A stretch of 64,000 nt of DNA from Bdellovibrionaceae bacterium UBA6502. GTDB taxonomy: Bacteria; Bdellovibrionota; Bdellovibrionia; Bdellovibrionales; UBA840. Within the stretch, counting starts at the first letter, position 1. Each line of letters begins with the position of its first letter. The notes beneath the pieces were generated by a model. The model was not told the DNA's origin. It saw only the letters and a list, made by a program, of their open reading frames with translations, and made no database searches. The stretch is from positions 32,627 to 96,626 of the forward strand of contig DJMA01000018.1 in NCBI GenBank assembly GCA_002436415.1, in the 5' to 3' direction. Shown one piece after another: positions 38,646 to 48,626 of this stretch. Position numbers and translations under genes: made by a program.

Positions 38646-39995
38646 ATGAAAAAATTAGGATTAAAAATTACAGCTGCGGCCATTGTTCTAGCAAGTATCG
38701 GTTGTGGAAAAACAGAAAAAATCATTCAAATGCAAGACACTGGCTCTCAGCCAGAAACTAGTAATAGTCAAACTTATGGAACTACTGTGGAAGGCATTGA
38801 AACTCATGGTGGAAGCATACGCCTTGCTAGACAAGAACTCTTTCGTGATAAATTACAGTTGAGTGAAACGGCTTATAGAACAAAAAATGTAGCAGCTAAC
38901 CAAGACAATGAATATGAAGTTGACAGCTATGCCTATACACTACACACCACCAAAGCTCAATTGTTTTATAAATGGCTACAACTTCGAATGGACCTCAATA
39001 AAATTCAAAACCAAGAAGTAAAAGAAATGATTGCAAGCTTGGTCGATGAAAATTCCGGTAAAAACATTTTTCAGCAGATTGCAAATTTAAAGATTGAATT
39101 AAAAGAGGTTGTCCCGTTCAACGAGAAAATCTCTAAAGATGAATTAAAAAATCATCCTCAATATGGCTTTTGTTATTCCACAGAAAATAATGAACAAAAA
39201 ATTGTAACCGCATCAACAGAGCTAGGTAATTTAGATGCCTCCATTTGTATTGATTTAAAATTAATCACACAGGAAAATCCAGAGGATTCAGAACTCGTTG
39301 CTCTTTTAAGCCACGAAATAGCCCATCAATTTGGCTATACACACACGAAAGCCACACAACTGCAAAGTTTTATAAGAACTTATCTTAAAAATGATAATTT
39401 CATCCCTTATAGCCCCAAAATTGGTGCCCCAGCCAACATTCCTCTACAAGTATCTAGGCGTGACATATTGGCTCTGATTGAGCAATCCACATTTTTTGAT
39501 AGATCATCATATTCAAATCTTCATGCATCAGTAATTAGTAATTTTAAATCGACGCAAAACCCTGTTTACTATAGCTACTATGCAAAGAGTGGTGAGAACA
39601 TTTTTGACTCTCTAATTCAAACAGATTGTAAAGACCTGGTCGAGTGTCAGCTAAAATTTGACATTAGTAATTCTTCACCTATCACTTCACAAATTAGCGA
39701 TAGCTTCAAATTTGGAATAAGTACCGGCGAGAATCTTTCCCAAGTATATACCTCAGGTGAACTGCATTTTGTTTTAAGTGCAATTCCAAGCAATGGGGTA
39801 TCACCTGACCCCGAGCTTGGCCCAACAATTTACAATCTCAAAATCCCCGATGATCTGGAATACGCTAGTCAGTTTGAAATTTTCGAAGAACTAACACCAG
39901 AGGCAAAAATACATTTAAGTACATTCGAACTTTTAAAACTAGCAGAAAGATCGGGAATTGAAATTAGCCAAGGCTTAATTCGACTAAAAAAATAA
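38646..39995 (+). CDS. HExxH metalloprotease-like lipoprotein
   Basis: A 449-residue exported protein starting at Met 38646 (GAGGAGAG upstream), with lipobox ASIGC at about Cys20. Near residue 226 is LLSHEIAHQFGYTH, the zinc-binding HExxHxxGxxH pattern of metzincin-like metalloproteases. The region before it contains FCYST and CIDLKL segments with cysteines that may form disulphides. The rest is of unknown fold. It is co-transcribed with the TIGR02147 regulator, and both are probably regulated together. The role might be degradation of prey or environmental protein, which is only an inference from export and zinc motif. Confidence 0.7.
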   Translation: MKKLGLKITAAAIVLASIGCGKTEKIIQMQDTGSQPETSNSQTYGTTVEGIETHGGSIRLARQELFRDKLQLSETAYRTKNVAANQDNEYEVDSYAYTLHTTKAQLFYKWLQLRMDLNKIQNQEVKEMIASLVDENSGKNIFQQIANLKIELKEVVPFNEKISKDELKNHPQYGFCYSTENNEQKIVTASTELGNLDASICIDLKLITQENPEDSELVALLSHEIAHQFGYTHTKATQLQSFIRTYLKNDNFIPYSPKIGAPANIPLQVSRRDILALIEQSTFFDRSSYSNLHASVISNFKSTQNPVYYSYYAKSGENIFDSLIQTDCKDLVECQLKFDISNSSPITSQISDSFKFGISTGENLSQVYTSGELHFVLSAIPSNGVSPDPELGPTIYNLKIPDDLEYASQFEIFEELTPEAKIHLSTFELLKLAERSGIEISQGLIRLKK

Positions 39996-40032
39996 AAAGC
40001 ATTCAAGCTAATTTTAACCATCTTGTATAACT

Positions 40033-40070
40033 ATAGAGTGCCAAACTTTTTTGGCACTCTATGTTTCTTT
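40033..40070 (+). terminator. Terminator of the TIGR02147/metalloprotease operon
   Basis: A 13-bp perfect stem (ATAGAGTGCCAAA at 40033-40045 with its complement at 40050-40062), loop CTTT, followed by GTTTCTTTT. Confidence 0.8.
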
Positions 40071-40428
40071 TAGAAAAGGATTTTTTCCCAGTTCATTCAG
40101 CCCTAATAGTTTGCTAAAAATATATCTCTTTAAAAATCAAACTTAGCCCCCACTAGCCTTTTCCAATAGCCTAAATCTATAGTCTCATATGCTAGAGCTA
40201 TCAAAACTAATAAGTCTATTTTGTACTTAAATAATTTTTGGTGTCCCATCTAAAAATAATTAGTGTTTGGAGTAAAACATCCCGTTTTTATTGCATCTTT
40301 TTACAAAAGATAAACAGTAATGCGGCTGCCTAGTTTTTCGCCGACAATTTTTTGACCTTGAAGCCAGAGCGAAAGCTATTTAGCCTTTTGGTAACTAAAT
40401 TAAAACAACTCATTTAAAGGGGTATTAC
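40071..40428. promoter_or_regulatory. Intergenic region upstream of katG (about 360 bp)
   Basis: No gene is seen. A possible promoter is TTGACC (40352-40357) with TATTTA (40377-40382), but the 19-base spacing is long and the match is poor. AAAGGGG about 40417-40423 is the katG ribosome site. No OxyR or Fur/PerR-like box was recognised by eye. Confidence 0.3.
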
Positions 40429-42663
40429 ATGCTTAACAAAAAAGTACTTGTAATCGCTGCTTTAGCTGCGTCTTTCTCGTTGGTTGGCTGTACTTCTGCT
40501 GACAAAAATATGCACGAGAAAAGCTATGCTAAAGGCGAAGCAAAACCGGCTAGCTTTTGGTGGCCTAACATCGTTGATCTTTCACCACTAAGAAGACACT
40601 CTCCAGAGTCGAACCCTTATGGTGATAAGTTTAACTACGCTCGTGAATTTAGAAAATTAAATTTGAAAGCAGTAAAAGCAGACATTCGTAAAACATTAAA
40701 AGATTCCAAAGATTGGTGGCCAGCGGATTGGGGACATTATGGTCCACTATTTATTCGTATGGCATGGCACAGTGCTGGTACTTACCGTCTAATGGATGGT
40801 AAAGGTGGGGCCGCTGGTGGCCAACAACGTTTTGAGCCATTAAACTCTTGGCCTGATAACGTTAGTCTTGATAAAGCCCGTCGTTTGATGTGGCCAGTAA
40901 AGAAAAAATATGGTCGCAAAATTTCTTGGGCTGATTTGATGGTTCTTGCTGGTAACGTTTCTATGGAAGACATGGGTTTTAAAACTTTCGGTTACGCTGG
41001 CGGACGCCAAGACGATTGGGAAGTTGAAATGGTTTACTGGGGACCAGAAACAAAATGGTTAGCTGGTGACAAACGTTACACAGGAAAACGTAAACTAGAA
41101 AAGCCTCTTGCAGCCGTACAAATGGGACTAATCTATGTAAATCCAGAAGGTCCAAATGGAGTGCCAGATCCTTTAGCTGCCGCTCAAGACATTCGGGACA
41201 CTTTTGGAAGAATGGCAATGAATGATGAAGAAACAGCAGCTCTAATCGCTGGTGGTCACACTTTTGGTAAAGCCCATGGTGCTCACAAAGCGGATTGTTT
41301 AGAAAGTGATCCTTCGGGAGCACCCATTGAACAACAAGGCCTAGGATGGAAAAATAAATGTGGAACCGGTAAAGGAAAAGACACAATCACTTCTGGTTTA
41401 GAAGGCGCTTGGTCAGCCAACCCTACTGCATGGACAACTCAGTATTTAGATAACCTTTATAATTTTGAATGGGTTTTATCTAAGTCTCCAGCGGGAGCTC
41501 ATCAGTGGATTCCTAAAAACGCCGATCAAGCGAAATTCGTTCCTGATGCTCACGTAAAAGGAAAATTCAACACGCCTATCATGTTCACTACAGATATGGC
41601 ATTGAAAAAAGACCCTGGATTCCGCAAAATCACGATGCGTTTCAAAGAGAACCCAAAAGAATTTGAAGACGCTTTTGCAAGAGCATGGTTTAAACTAACT
41701 CACAGAGATATGGGGCCACGTTCACGTTACCTAGGTAAAGAAGCTCCAAAGGAGCAATTGATTTGGCAAGATCCTATCCCAGTTAGAAAACACGCTTTGA
41801 TTTCTTCTGCCGATGCCGCTTCCTTGAAATCTCAGATCTTAAAATCTGGTCTAAGCAATTCTGAGTTGATTCGTGTAGCTTGGGGCGCAGCCGCATCCTA
41901 CCGTGCGACAGATGGTCGTGGTGGTGTTAATGGTGCTCGCATTCGCTTAGCTCCACAAAAAGACTGGCCTGTAAATAACCCTGCTGAAGTAGCAAAAGTT
42001 ATTTCTGCTTTGGAAAAAATCCAAGCCAATTTTAACAAAGCATCTGGTAACAAAAAAGTTTCTTTGGCTGATTTAATCGTGCTCGGTGGTAATGCTGCGA
42101 TCGAAAATGCTGCTCGTAAAGCTGGTTCTCGAATCCGCGTTCCTTTTAAAGCAGGTCGTATGGATGCAAGTCTTGAGCAAACAGATGTAGATTCTTTTAC
42201 CTACCTAGAGCCTAAAGCGGATGCTTTCAGAAACTACTATGCAAATGGAAATGACCAATCACCTATTAAAATGATGATTGAAAAAGCCGACACCTTAGAC
42301 TTATCCGTTCCTGAAATGGCAGTTCTAATCGGTGGATTGCGTTCACTAGACGCTAACACTAACGCTGTTAAGCACGGTGTTTTAACAAGTCGTCCTGGTG
42401 CTTTGAGTAACGATTTCTTCGTAAACCTTATGAGTATGGACACAGTTTGGAGAAAATCTGCTACTGTAGAAGGTCTGTATGAAGGCTTCTCTCGTAAAGA
42501 CAACAAGAAGAAGTACACGGCTACTCCTATAGATTTAGTGTTTGGCTCACACGCCGAATTACGTGCCGTTAGTGAGGCTTACGCTGCTGATGATGCGAAG
42601 AAAAAATTCTTAGATGACTTTGTTGCTGCTTGGAACAAAGTAATGAATTTAGATCGCATGTAA
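40429..42663 (+). CDS. katG: Catalase-peroxidase with predicted lipoprotein signal
   Basis: A 744-residue bifunctional haem enzyme that removes H2O2. The distal residues Arg110, Trp113 and His114 (RMAWHSAGTYR), the Tyr236 and Met262 partners of the Met-Tyr-Trp adduct (GLIYVNPEGPNG; GRMAMNDEE), and the proximal His277 (GGHTFGKAHG) are all present, and both halves of the duplicated KatG fold are complete. Unlike cytosolic KatG it begins with a lysine-rich, hydrophobic signal ending LVGC (Cys21), so it is predicted to be exported and lipidated. Periplasmic KatG (KatP) is known; a lipidated form is unusual. It is monocistronic, with an AAAGGGG ribosome site and a strong terminator. Confidence 0.93.
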   Translation: MLNKKVLVIAALAASFSLVGCTSADKNMHEKSYAKGEAKPASFWWPNIVDLSPLRRHSPESNPYGDKFNYAREFRKLNLKAVKADIRKTLKDSKDWWPADWGHYGPLFIRMAWHSAGTYRLMDGKGGAAGGQQRFEPLNSWPDNVSLDKARRLMWPVKKKYGRKISWADLMVLAGNVSMEDMGFKTFGYAGGRQDDWEVEMVYWGPETKWLAGDKRYTGKRKLEKPLAAVQMGLIYVNPEGPNGVPDPLAAAQDIRDTFGRMAMNDEETAALIAGGHTFGKAHGAHKADCLESDPSGAPIEQQGLGWKNKCGTGKGKDTITSGLEGAWSANPTAWTTQYLDNLYNFEWVLSKSPAGAHQWIPKNADQAKFVPDAHVKGKFNTPIMFTTDMALKKDPGFRKITMRFKENPKEFEDAFARAWFKLTHRDMGPRSRYLGKEAPKEQLIWQDPIPVRKHALISSADAASLKSQILKSGLSNSELIRVAWGAAASYRATDGRGGVNGARIRLAPQKDWPVNNPAEVAKVISALEKIQANFNKASGNKKVSLADLIVLGGNAAIENAARKAGSRIRVPFKAGRMDASLEQTDVDSFTYLEPKADAFRNYYANGNDQSPIKMMIEKADTLDLSVPEMAVLIGGLRSLDANTNAVKHGVLTSRPGALSNDFFVNLMSMDTVWRKSATVEGLYEGFSRKDNKKKYTATPIDLVFGSHAELRAVSEAYAADDAKKKFLDDFVAAWNKVMNLDRM

Positions 42664-42686
42664 TTGATCACTACAGTTAACTAATC

Positions 42687-42716
42687 AAAGGCTTCTCATT
42701 AGAGAAGCCTTTTTTA
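42687..42716. terminator. Bidirectional terminator between katG and the efflux operon
   Basis: An 11-bp stem (AAAGGCTTCTC at 42687-42697 with GAGAAGCCTTT at 42702-42712) and ATTA loop, followed by T's on the plus strand and preceded by A's, so it can end both convergent transcripts. Confidence 0.85.
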
Positions 42717-42744
42717 TTGAAACACCCAAGGTAAATTTTCGAAA

Positions 42745-45700
42745 TCAACTTGGATTTTCCATCAGACTTAAATCGGGATCTTTTTCAATAAGCAACTTAG
42801 ATTTCATTCTCAGAGCAAAAACCAATGGAACAATAAATAAACTGATTATTTCGACTAGCATTCCGCCTATACTAGGGATTGCCATTGGTTTCATTATCTC
42901 ACTCCCCGTTCCTGTCGCCCACAATATGGGTACCAAAGCCATTAAAGTAGTAGTGCTAGTCATTACTAAGGGACGAATTCTTCTTAATCCTGCCTTAACT
43001 ACTGCCTCTTTTATCTCTTGCCACGAATGGAATCTTTTAGTTTTAAATTCCTCTTGAAGATAGGTCATCATTACCACTCCATCATCCACAGCAATACCAA
43101 ACAGAGCAATAAAGCCTACCCACACAGCGACCGAAAGCTTAAAGCCACCGAGAAAAAGTAAAATCAATCCGCCAGACAAGGCCACTGGAATGGCGCTAAA
43201 AACAATTCCTGCATTGATCCAGTTTTTTAAACCGAGATAAATTAAAAATAAATTAATCAAAAGAGCCAAAGGAATGAGAATCATTAATTTTTGCTTGGAA
43301 CGAACTTGATTTTGGTATTGTCCAGCCCACTCGATGGAATATCCTTTAGGTAAAACGACTGTGTCTTTAACTTTTTGCTTGGCCTCTTCTACAAAGCCTA
43401 CCAAATCCCTTCCTCTTACATTTAAAAGTACCAAGGATCGTAACATAGCATTTTCCGATTGAATCATTGCAGGTCCAGTTACCACTTCAATTTTTGCTAG
43501 ATTCTCGAGAGGAATATGTTGTCCCAAAGGACTTGGCACTAAGACTTTTCTCAATTCATCAATTCGATCCCGTAATTCTTTTTTGTATCGCACACGAATT
43601 CCGTACCTCTCTCGCCCTTCATAAAATTGTGATATACTCATTCCACCCACGGCAGTCTGGAGAATTCGATTAATTGTGGCTGTGTTAATGCCGTAGCGGC
43701 TTGCAGCAACACGATCTATGTTAAATTCGATATAGGGTTTTCCTGTTATCTTCTCAGCATATACACCATAAGCGCCATCTACCTTCTCAATAGTAGCGCC
43801 AATTTTTTGCGCTAAATTTTCTAGAGTCTTTAAATCCTGACCGTAAATTTTTACACCAATCTGAGTTTTTATGCCTGTGGAAATCATTGCAATTCGATTT
43901 TCAATTGGAAACAACCACGCATTTACCAGCCCTGGGACTTGAAGATTTTCATCCAACTCATTCATGATGTCATAAATGCTTTTTCCCCTTGGCCATTCAC
44001 TTTGCGGTTTCAATTTAACAATACTTTCAAACATGGATATGGGGGCAGGATCTAAGGCAGTATCAGCACGTCCCAATTTACCAATCACTCTATCAACCAA
44101 GGGGTGCTTTTGAATTTCTTTATCGGTATAGGCCAATAACTTTCTAGCTTCTGTGATACTCACATCAGGGCTAGTTACTGGCATATAGAGAATCTCACCT
44201 TCATTCAATGAGGGCATAAATTCTTCCCCTAAATTAAGATAAGATACTAAGCCTAACAGGCACACTACAAGGGGAAGAATAAAAAACTGCTTTGGGTGAT
44301 TCAAAACCCATCTTAAACTCGGTTCATAGATTGCTTTGATGGTTTCACTGAGTTTTCCCGTTTTTTCAGTTTTAGGCTGATATTTTAAAAAGTAAACGGC
44401 TGCAGCTGGAATTAAAATTACAGCAACAAATACACTTCCAAACATAGCTAGAGTTTTGGCCCAAGCTAGAGGACCGAAAAGTTTTCCCTCACTTCCAGTT
44501 AAAGCAAAAACTGGAAGAAAACTAACTATTGTCGTTGCTACTGCCGTAAAAATGGCAGGCCCAACCTCTTGCGCTGCAGCCTTTATGCTTTTAATTTTTT
44601 CTGAAAAACTCTGTGGCTGATCTTCATTCATTTTTGAATAAATGTTTTCTACCATAATGATGCCCATATCTACCATAGACCCAATGGCAATAACCAAACC
44701 GGAGAGACTCATGATATTTGAATCGATATCAAATATCTTCATAAACAAAAAGCTAATCCCTACTCCAAAAGGCAGAGTTAGAGAAACCAAAAGAGAGCTT
44801 TTAAAATTGATTAGGAATAAAAAAATCACCATGATGGTAATCAAAATTTCTTGAAGCAAAGAAGAATAGACCGTGGACATGCTTCTTTCGATAACTTCTG
44901 TACGGTCATAAAAAGGAACAAACTCTACCCCTTCCGGCAAACCTTGTTTCATAGTCTCGATTTTGATTTTTAATTGATCAATGACCTTTTTGGGGTTCTC
45001 TGCAAATCGCATACTGACAACCCCGCCCACAGTCTCTAGGCCATTTTCATCTAAAGCTCCACGGCGAAAAGCAGGCCCCGTTCCCACACGAGCTAAATCC
45101 TTTACGCGAATTGGAGAGTTATCTTTCACACTAACCACAACATTTTCAATGTCTTCCAGGGAAGTGAAAAAGCCTTTTCCTCGAACGATAAATTCTCGCT
45201 CCCCTTCCTCAATGACCTCGGCACCAACATCAACATTACTCTCTTGAATCGCTCTCAAAAGAGCGGAAAAATGCACGTCATAGGCAATTAATTTATTAGG
45301 ATCTACATCAATCTGATACTCTTTTTTAAAGCCACCAATACTTGCGACCTCGCTGACACCTTCACTGGCTTGTAGTTGAAATTTAACGTAAAAGTCTTGG
45401 ATGGACCTCAGCTCAGCCAAAGACTTTGGATTTTTGGAGTCTTTTGAGTTTTGAATGCTGTACCAAAAAACTTGCCCTAAGCCAGTGGCATCAGGACCTA
45501 GTTGTGGCCGCACTCCCTCTGGAAGGTCTTTAGTTGCGGTAGAGATCTTCTCTAAAAGCCTTGAACGACTCCAGTAGAAATCTACATCTTCTTTAAAGAT
45601 CACATAGATACTAGAAAAACCAAAGGCACTGCTAGAGCGAATGCTTTTTACTCCTGGGATCCCTTGGAGATTAACACTGAGGGGATAAGAAATTTGTTCT

Positions 45701-45885
45701 TCGATATCCTTGGGAGAACGTCCAGGCCACTCCGTAAAAACGATTTGTTGGTTTTCACCAATGTCTGGAATGGCGTCAACTTTTGCGGTGTTTAAACTAT
45801 ACAAAGAAGCAATGGCTATAATAACAAAAGCCGCAAAGGTAAAAAGTCTCTTTTCTATAGAAAATCCAATGATCTTACGTAACAT
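42745..45885 (-). CDS. CusA/CzcA-like heavy-metal RND efflux pump
   Basis: A 1046-residue inner-membrane proton/metal antiporter with the usual two sets of six helices and two large periplasmic loops. The proton-relay region is AIGSMVDMGIIMVENIYS in helix 4, and the heavy-metal subfamily signature is also visible in the periplasmic porter region (NRIAMISTGIKTQIGVKIYG). Methionines at positions like the CusA triad (LYMPVT; RIAMIST) favour Cu(I)/Ag(I), but one triad methionine appears replaced, so Zn/Co/Ni is not excluded. TAGGAC precedes the ATG. It is the third gene of the pump-adaptor-outer membrane operon (order outer-membrane gene, adaptor, pump). Confidence 0.92.
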   Translation of the reverse strand: MLRKIIGFSIEKRLFTFAAFVIIAIASLYSLNTAKVDAIPDIGENQQIVFTEWPGRSPKDIEEQISYPLSVNLQGIPGVKSIRSSSAFGFSSIYVIFKEDVDFYWSRSRLLEKISTATKDLPEGVRPQLGPDATGLGQVFWYSIQNSKDSKNPKSLAELRSIQDFYVKFQLQASEGVSEVASIGGFKKEYQIDVDPNKLIAYDVHFSALLRAIQESNVDVGAEVIEEGEREFIVRGKGFFTSLEDIENVVVSVKDNSPIRVKDLARVGTGPAFRRGALDENGLETVGGVVSMRFAENPKKVIDQLKIKIETMKQGLPEGVEFVPFYDRTEVIERSMSTVYSSLLQEILITIMVIFLFLINFKSSLLVSLTLPFGVGISFLFMKIFDIDSNIMSLSGLVIAIGSMVDMGIIMVENIYSKMNEDQPQSFSEKIKSIKAAAQEVGPAIFTAVATTIVSFLPVFALTGSEGKLFGPLAWAKTLAMFGSVFVAVILIPAAAVYFLKYQPKTEKTGKLSETIKAIYEPSLRWVLNHPKQFFILPLVVCLLGLVSYLNLGEEFMPSLNEGEILYMPVTSPDVSITEARKLLAYTDKEIQKHPLVDRVIGKLGRADTALDPAPISMFESIVKLKPQSEWPRGKSIYDIMNELDENLQVPGLVNAWLFPIENRIAMISTGIKTQIGVKIYGQDLKTLENLAQKIGATIEKVDGAYGVYAEKITGKPYIEFNIDRVAASRYGINTATINRILQTAVGGMSISQFYEGRERYGIRVRYKKELRDRIDELRKVLVPSPLGQHIPLENLAKIEVVTGPAMIQSENAMLRSLVLLNVRGRDLVGFVEEAKQKVKDTVVLPKGYSIEWAGQYQNQVRSKQKLMILIPLALLINLFLIYLGLKNWINAGIVFSAIPVALSGGLILLFLGGFKLSVAVWVGFIALFGIAVDDGVVMMTYLQEEFKTKRFHSWQEIKEAVVKAGLRRIRPLVMTSTTTLMALVPILWATGTGSEIMKPMAIPSIGGMLVEIISLFIVPLVFALRMKSKLLIEKDPDLSLMENPS

Positions 45886-45893
45886 TTTGGGTC

Positions 45894-47357
45894 CTAGTGA
45901 TTGTGTTCCATTTTCTTATTATCCGAGTAAGCACCCATCAATTGGGCCTGGGAGTCCAACAAGAAGTTTCCTTCCACCACCACTAGATCCCCGAATTTCA
46001 ATCCTGATTTGATTTCTATAAATCCTTCTGACTCATAAGCAGTTTCAATTTCACGAGCTGAAAAAGAAGCTCCCTCATTTTTCACCCAAACCACTTTTCT
46101 CTTCCCTGTGTCAATTACCGCAGATCTCGGAACCACTAAGCTTTCTTCTTCTTTTTCAATATTTAAAACTGCGTCCGCAATCATTCCAGGCTTGAGTTTT
46201 CCAGAAGCGTTTTTAATTGTTGTTCTTAACTTTAAAGTGCGAGACTTTAAATCTAAAACGGGACTCACAAAATCGATTTCACCTGAATACTTTTCTCCGG
46301 GTAAAGCGGTAAACTCTAGATCAACCTTCTGTCCCAATTCAACCAAAGCTGAATCAAATTCATAAACATCCATTTCTACCCAAACATCTGCTAAATCGGA
46401 AAGTTCAAAAAAGTTTTGACCTTCTTTGAAATACTGCCCCACACTAGCCTTACGTTTCCTTACAATACCACTTGCTTCAGAGTAGATTCGAATCTGTTGA
46501 GGTACTTTGTTTCGCTTATACCAGGATTCAAATTGAAATTTACGAATCCCCCATTGCTTTAGACGTTCTTCTGATTGCTTCAAAATGTCTTTAAAATCAG
46601 AAGACTGAGTTTTCTCGGCCTTCTTTCTAGCCAGCAAATATTCTTCACCTGCCGTAATTAGTTTAGGACTGTAAATCTCTACCACAGGATCTGATTTATG
46701 AATCATACTTCCAGTGGACTTTACAAAAACTTTTTCCACCCTTCCGGCCACTCTTGCCGGAATACTACTTTCCTTTTCCTCAGATTGAAGAACACTACCT
46801 AAAATACGAATCTTTCGCTGCATTTTTTGTTTTTGAACTTTAAAATAAGAAGGATGAAAATGTTTATACTGGGCTTTACGAAGATTTATACTAGCAAGAG
46901 TTTTGTCGTCCATATTCATTTTTCCATGAACCTGATCCTGATCCTGATCGCCGACACTAACTTTTGTTAGATTCATATGACAAATGGGGCATTTCCCAGG
47001 CTTACTTTCTCGGATTTCAGGATGCATCGAGCAGGTGTAATAATTCTTATCAGAGCTTTCTGCATGATCCTTATGTGGAGCGTGTTGCATCTGCCCATCT
47101 TCAGACTTTTTACTTTCCTTTTTGCCAAGTTCTTTGCTTTCCTCAGCCATTACCAGCTTTGTTAACTTCATATGACAAATGGGACAATTTCCTGGTTCGG
47201 ATTCACGAATATCAGGGTGCATTGAACAAGTATAAACCACCTTTTCTTCGCCACTTTTGGCTTCACTATGCTGGTGAGTGCTTTGTCCAAAAAGATTACA
47301 TCCTGAAATGCTAATCAGAATTAAAAAACTAAAAATCATAGAACTAATATTTTTCAT
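45894..47357 (-). CDS. Cus/Czc-like RND efflux adaptor lipoprotein with two heavy-metal-binding domains
   Basis: A 487-residue membrane-fusion protein with lipobox SISGC (Cys20). Residues 42-68 and 107-133 are two copies of the short heavy-metal-binding domain YTCSMHPxIRESxPGxCPICHM, joined by His-rich linkers (STHQHSE; QHAPHKDHAE). Then come the lipoyl/barrel-sandwich (SIPARVAGRVEKV), an alpha-hairpin, and beta-barrel domains (VVEIYSPKL; GSMIHKSDPV), as in CusB-type adaptors. It connects the pump to an outer-membrane channel and probably delivers metal. The start has GGGAG upstream. Most CusB-like proteins that I recall carry one such motif; two is unusual. Confidence 0.9.
   Translation of the reverse strand: MKNISSMIFSFLILISISGCNLFGQSTHQHSEAKSGEEKVVYTCSMHPDIRESEPGNCPICHMKLTKLVMAEESKELGKKESKKSEDGQMQHAPHKDHAESSDKNYYTCSMHPEIRESKPGKCPICHMNLTKVSVGDQDQDQVHGKMNMDDKTLASINLRKAQYKHFHPSYFKVQKQKMQRKIRILGSVLQSEEKESSIPARVAGRVEKVFVKSTGSMIHKSDPVVEIYSPKLITAGEEYLLARKKAEKTQSSDFKDILKQSEERLKQWGIRKFQFESWYKRNKVPQQIRIYSEASGIVRKRKASVGQYFKEGQNFFELSDLADVWVEMDVYEFDSALVELGQKVDLEFTALPGEKYSGEIDFVSPVLDLKSRTLKLRTTIKNASGKLKPGMIADAVLNIEKEEESLVVPRSAVIDTGKRKVVWVKNEGASFSAREIETAYESEGFIEIKSGLKFGDLVVVEGNFLLDSQAQLMGAYSDNKKMEHNH
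46970..47240 (-). repeat. Direct repeat encoding the duplicated metal-binding motif
   Basis: Two copies of about 76 bp (46970-47045 and 47165-47240), each encoding YTCSMHPxIRES-x-PG-x-CPICHM, are clearly similar in both protein and DNA. This indicates a tandem duplication within the adaptor gene, separated by the His-rich linker. Confidence 0.7.
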
Positions 47358-47359
47358 TT

Positions 47360-48589
47360 TTACAATGCTCCCATTAAATATTTCCAGCTTAAAATCATTT
47401 TCTTAAGTTCCTTTTCTTTTTCATTTTTTTCTTTTAGTAGACTTTGTAGTTTTAACTCTGACTGCAAAAGCTCAGTGTAATTTGCGCCGCCTAAGGCATA
47501 TGACTTTGCGGTGATCTCTCTTGCGCTACTTGCAAAGTTTAAAGTCTTTTCATTAAGAACCTTCAGTTCAAACTTTATTTTTTCTATTTCCTTCTCTAAA
47601 AGGTATTTATCCATTTTTTTATTTTCTCGAAATTCTTGATAAGCTTTTTCTGCACCAAATTTTTCGTGATATGCTGTGGTCGCCTGCGCGTATTTTGTAG
47701 ATGAAGTGGGTAATGGCATAGAAATAGATGCACTGACAAAATCACCATACTGATCCACTCCATAGCGTTTAGTGTAGGCTATGGAAACGTCTAAATCTGG
47801 AATCTTGTCTAACTTCACTGCCATCAACTTAGACTCTTTGGCTTTCAAATTTTCTTGTAAACTTAGTTCTTTTACATCTTTGGAGCGATTGGTATCAGTT
47901 TCAATAGAAAGACTCTGCCAAGGAATACTTTGGCCATCAATGGAACTAGCTTCTACCAAATACATTAATTTTCGAGACAATTGCTCGATACTTATTTTCT
48001 GTCTTTGAAGAGTACTTTCGACTTCCGCTTTTCTAATTTCAAACTCTAGTAAAGCTTGCTGAGAGATTTTACCGTTGGAGTACAGTTTTTTACTGACCTT
48101 AGAAATATTCTCCAACCAAGCTAAGTTTTCTTTAGATATTTGCAAGTCTTTATTGAGCTGTTCTTTTTCAATTAGTATTTGCCATAAATACCTTCGTAAC
48201 TGCATAGCAAAGTCAGAAGCTCTATAAGTCGCAGCTTTTGCTTCTGCCTCTAAGGAGTCTTCTAAATGTAAGTACTTTTAGCTAATCGCCAACTTTTGAC
48301 TGATGGCAAACTCCATTCCAGTCATCGGGCTTTGGTCATTTCGAAAAGTGTCTCTCGGGAAATTTTTCGCAGAAATTTTAAATCGACTATCACCAAGAGA
48401 ACTCCCTGAATCCACCTTGGCCCTTTGAGCCAAAGAACTCTCTTCTAAAACTTTCAAGCTATTATGTGACTTTAATCTTTGTAAGGCTTGCGAAAAAGTA
48501 ATCTCCTCAGCATGGATTGGACTAAGCTTGAATAGAAGCACCAAAGCGCTCCAAAACAATACAGTCTTATGAAAACAAAAATCTTTCAT
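47360..48589 (-). pseudogene. TolC/CusC-like outer-membrane efflux gene with an in-frame stop
   Basis: The frame from ATG 48589 to 47360 encodes a TolC-type protein of about 408 residues: signal peptide (LLFKLSPIHA), first helical hairpin (FSQALQRLKSHNSLKVLEES), then SQKLAIS, and after the stop KYLHLEDSLEAEAKAATYRASDF and long coiled-coil helices. A TAA at 48278-48280 (codon 104) interrupts it; the flanking codons stay in the same frame, so there is no frameshift. The downstream fragment reads as an ORF only from Met at 48205. One substitution (for example from TCA, CAA, AAA or GAA) explains it. The two co-transcribed pump genes are intact. Sequencing error is possible. Confidence 0.8.
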
Positions 48590-48626
48590 CAAGAAGCTTC
48601 TCCTATTAATTAATATTCATTAAGCC

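Noticed and set aside
40979..41386. 135-codon antisense ORF in katG
   Set aside because: It is antisense to intact, conserved katG sequence.
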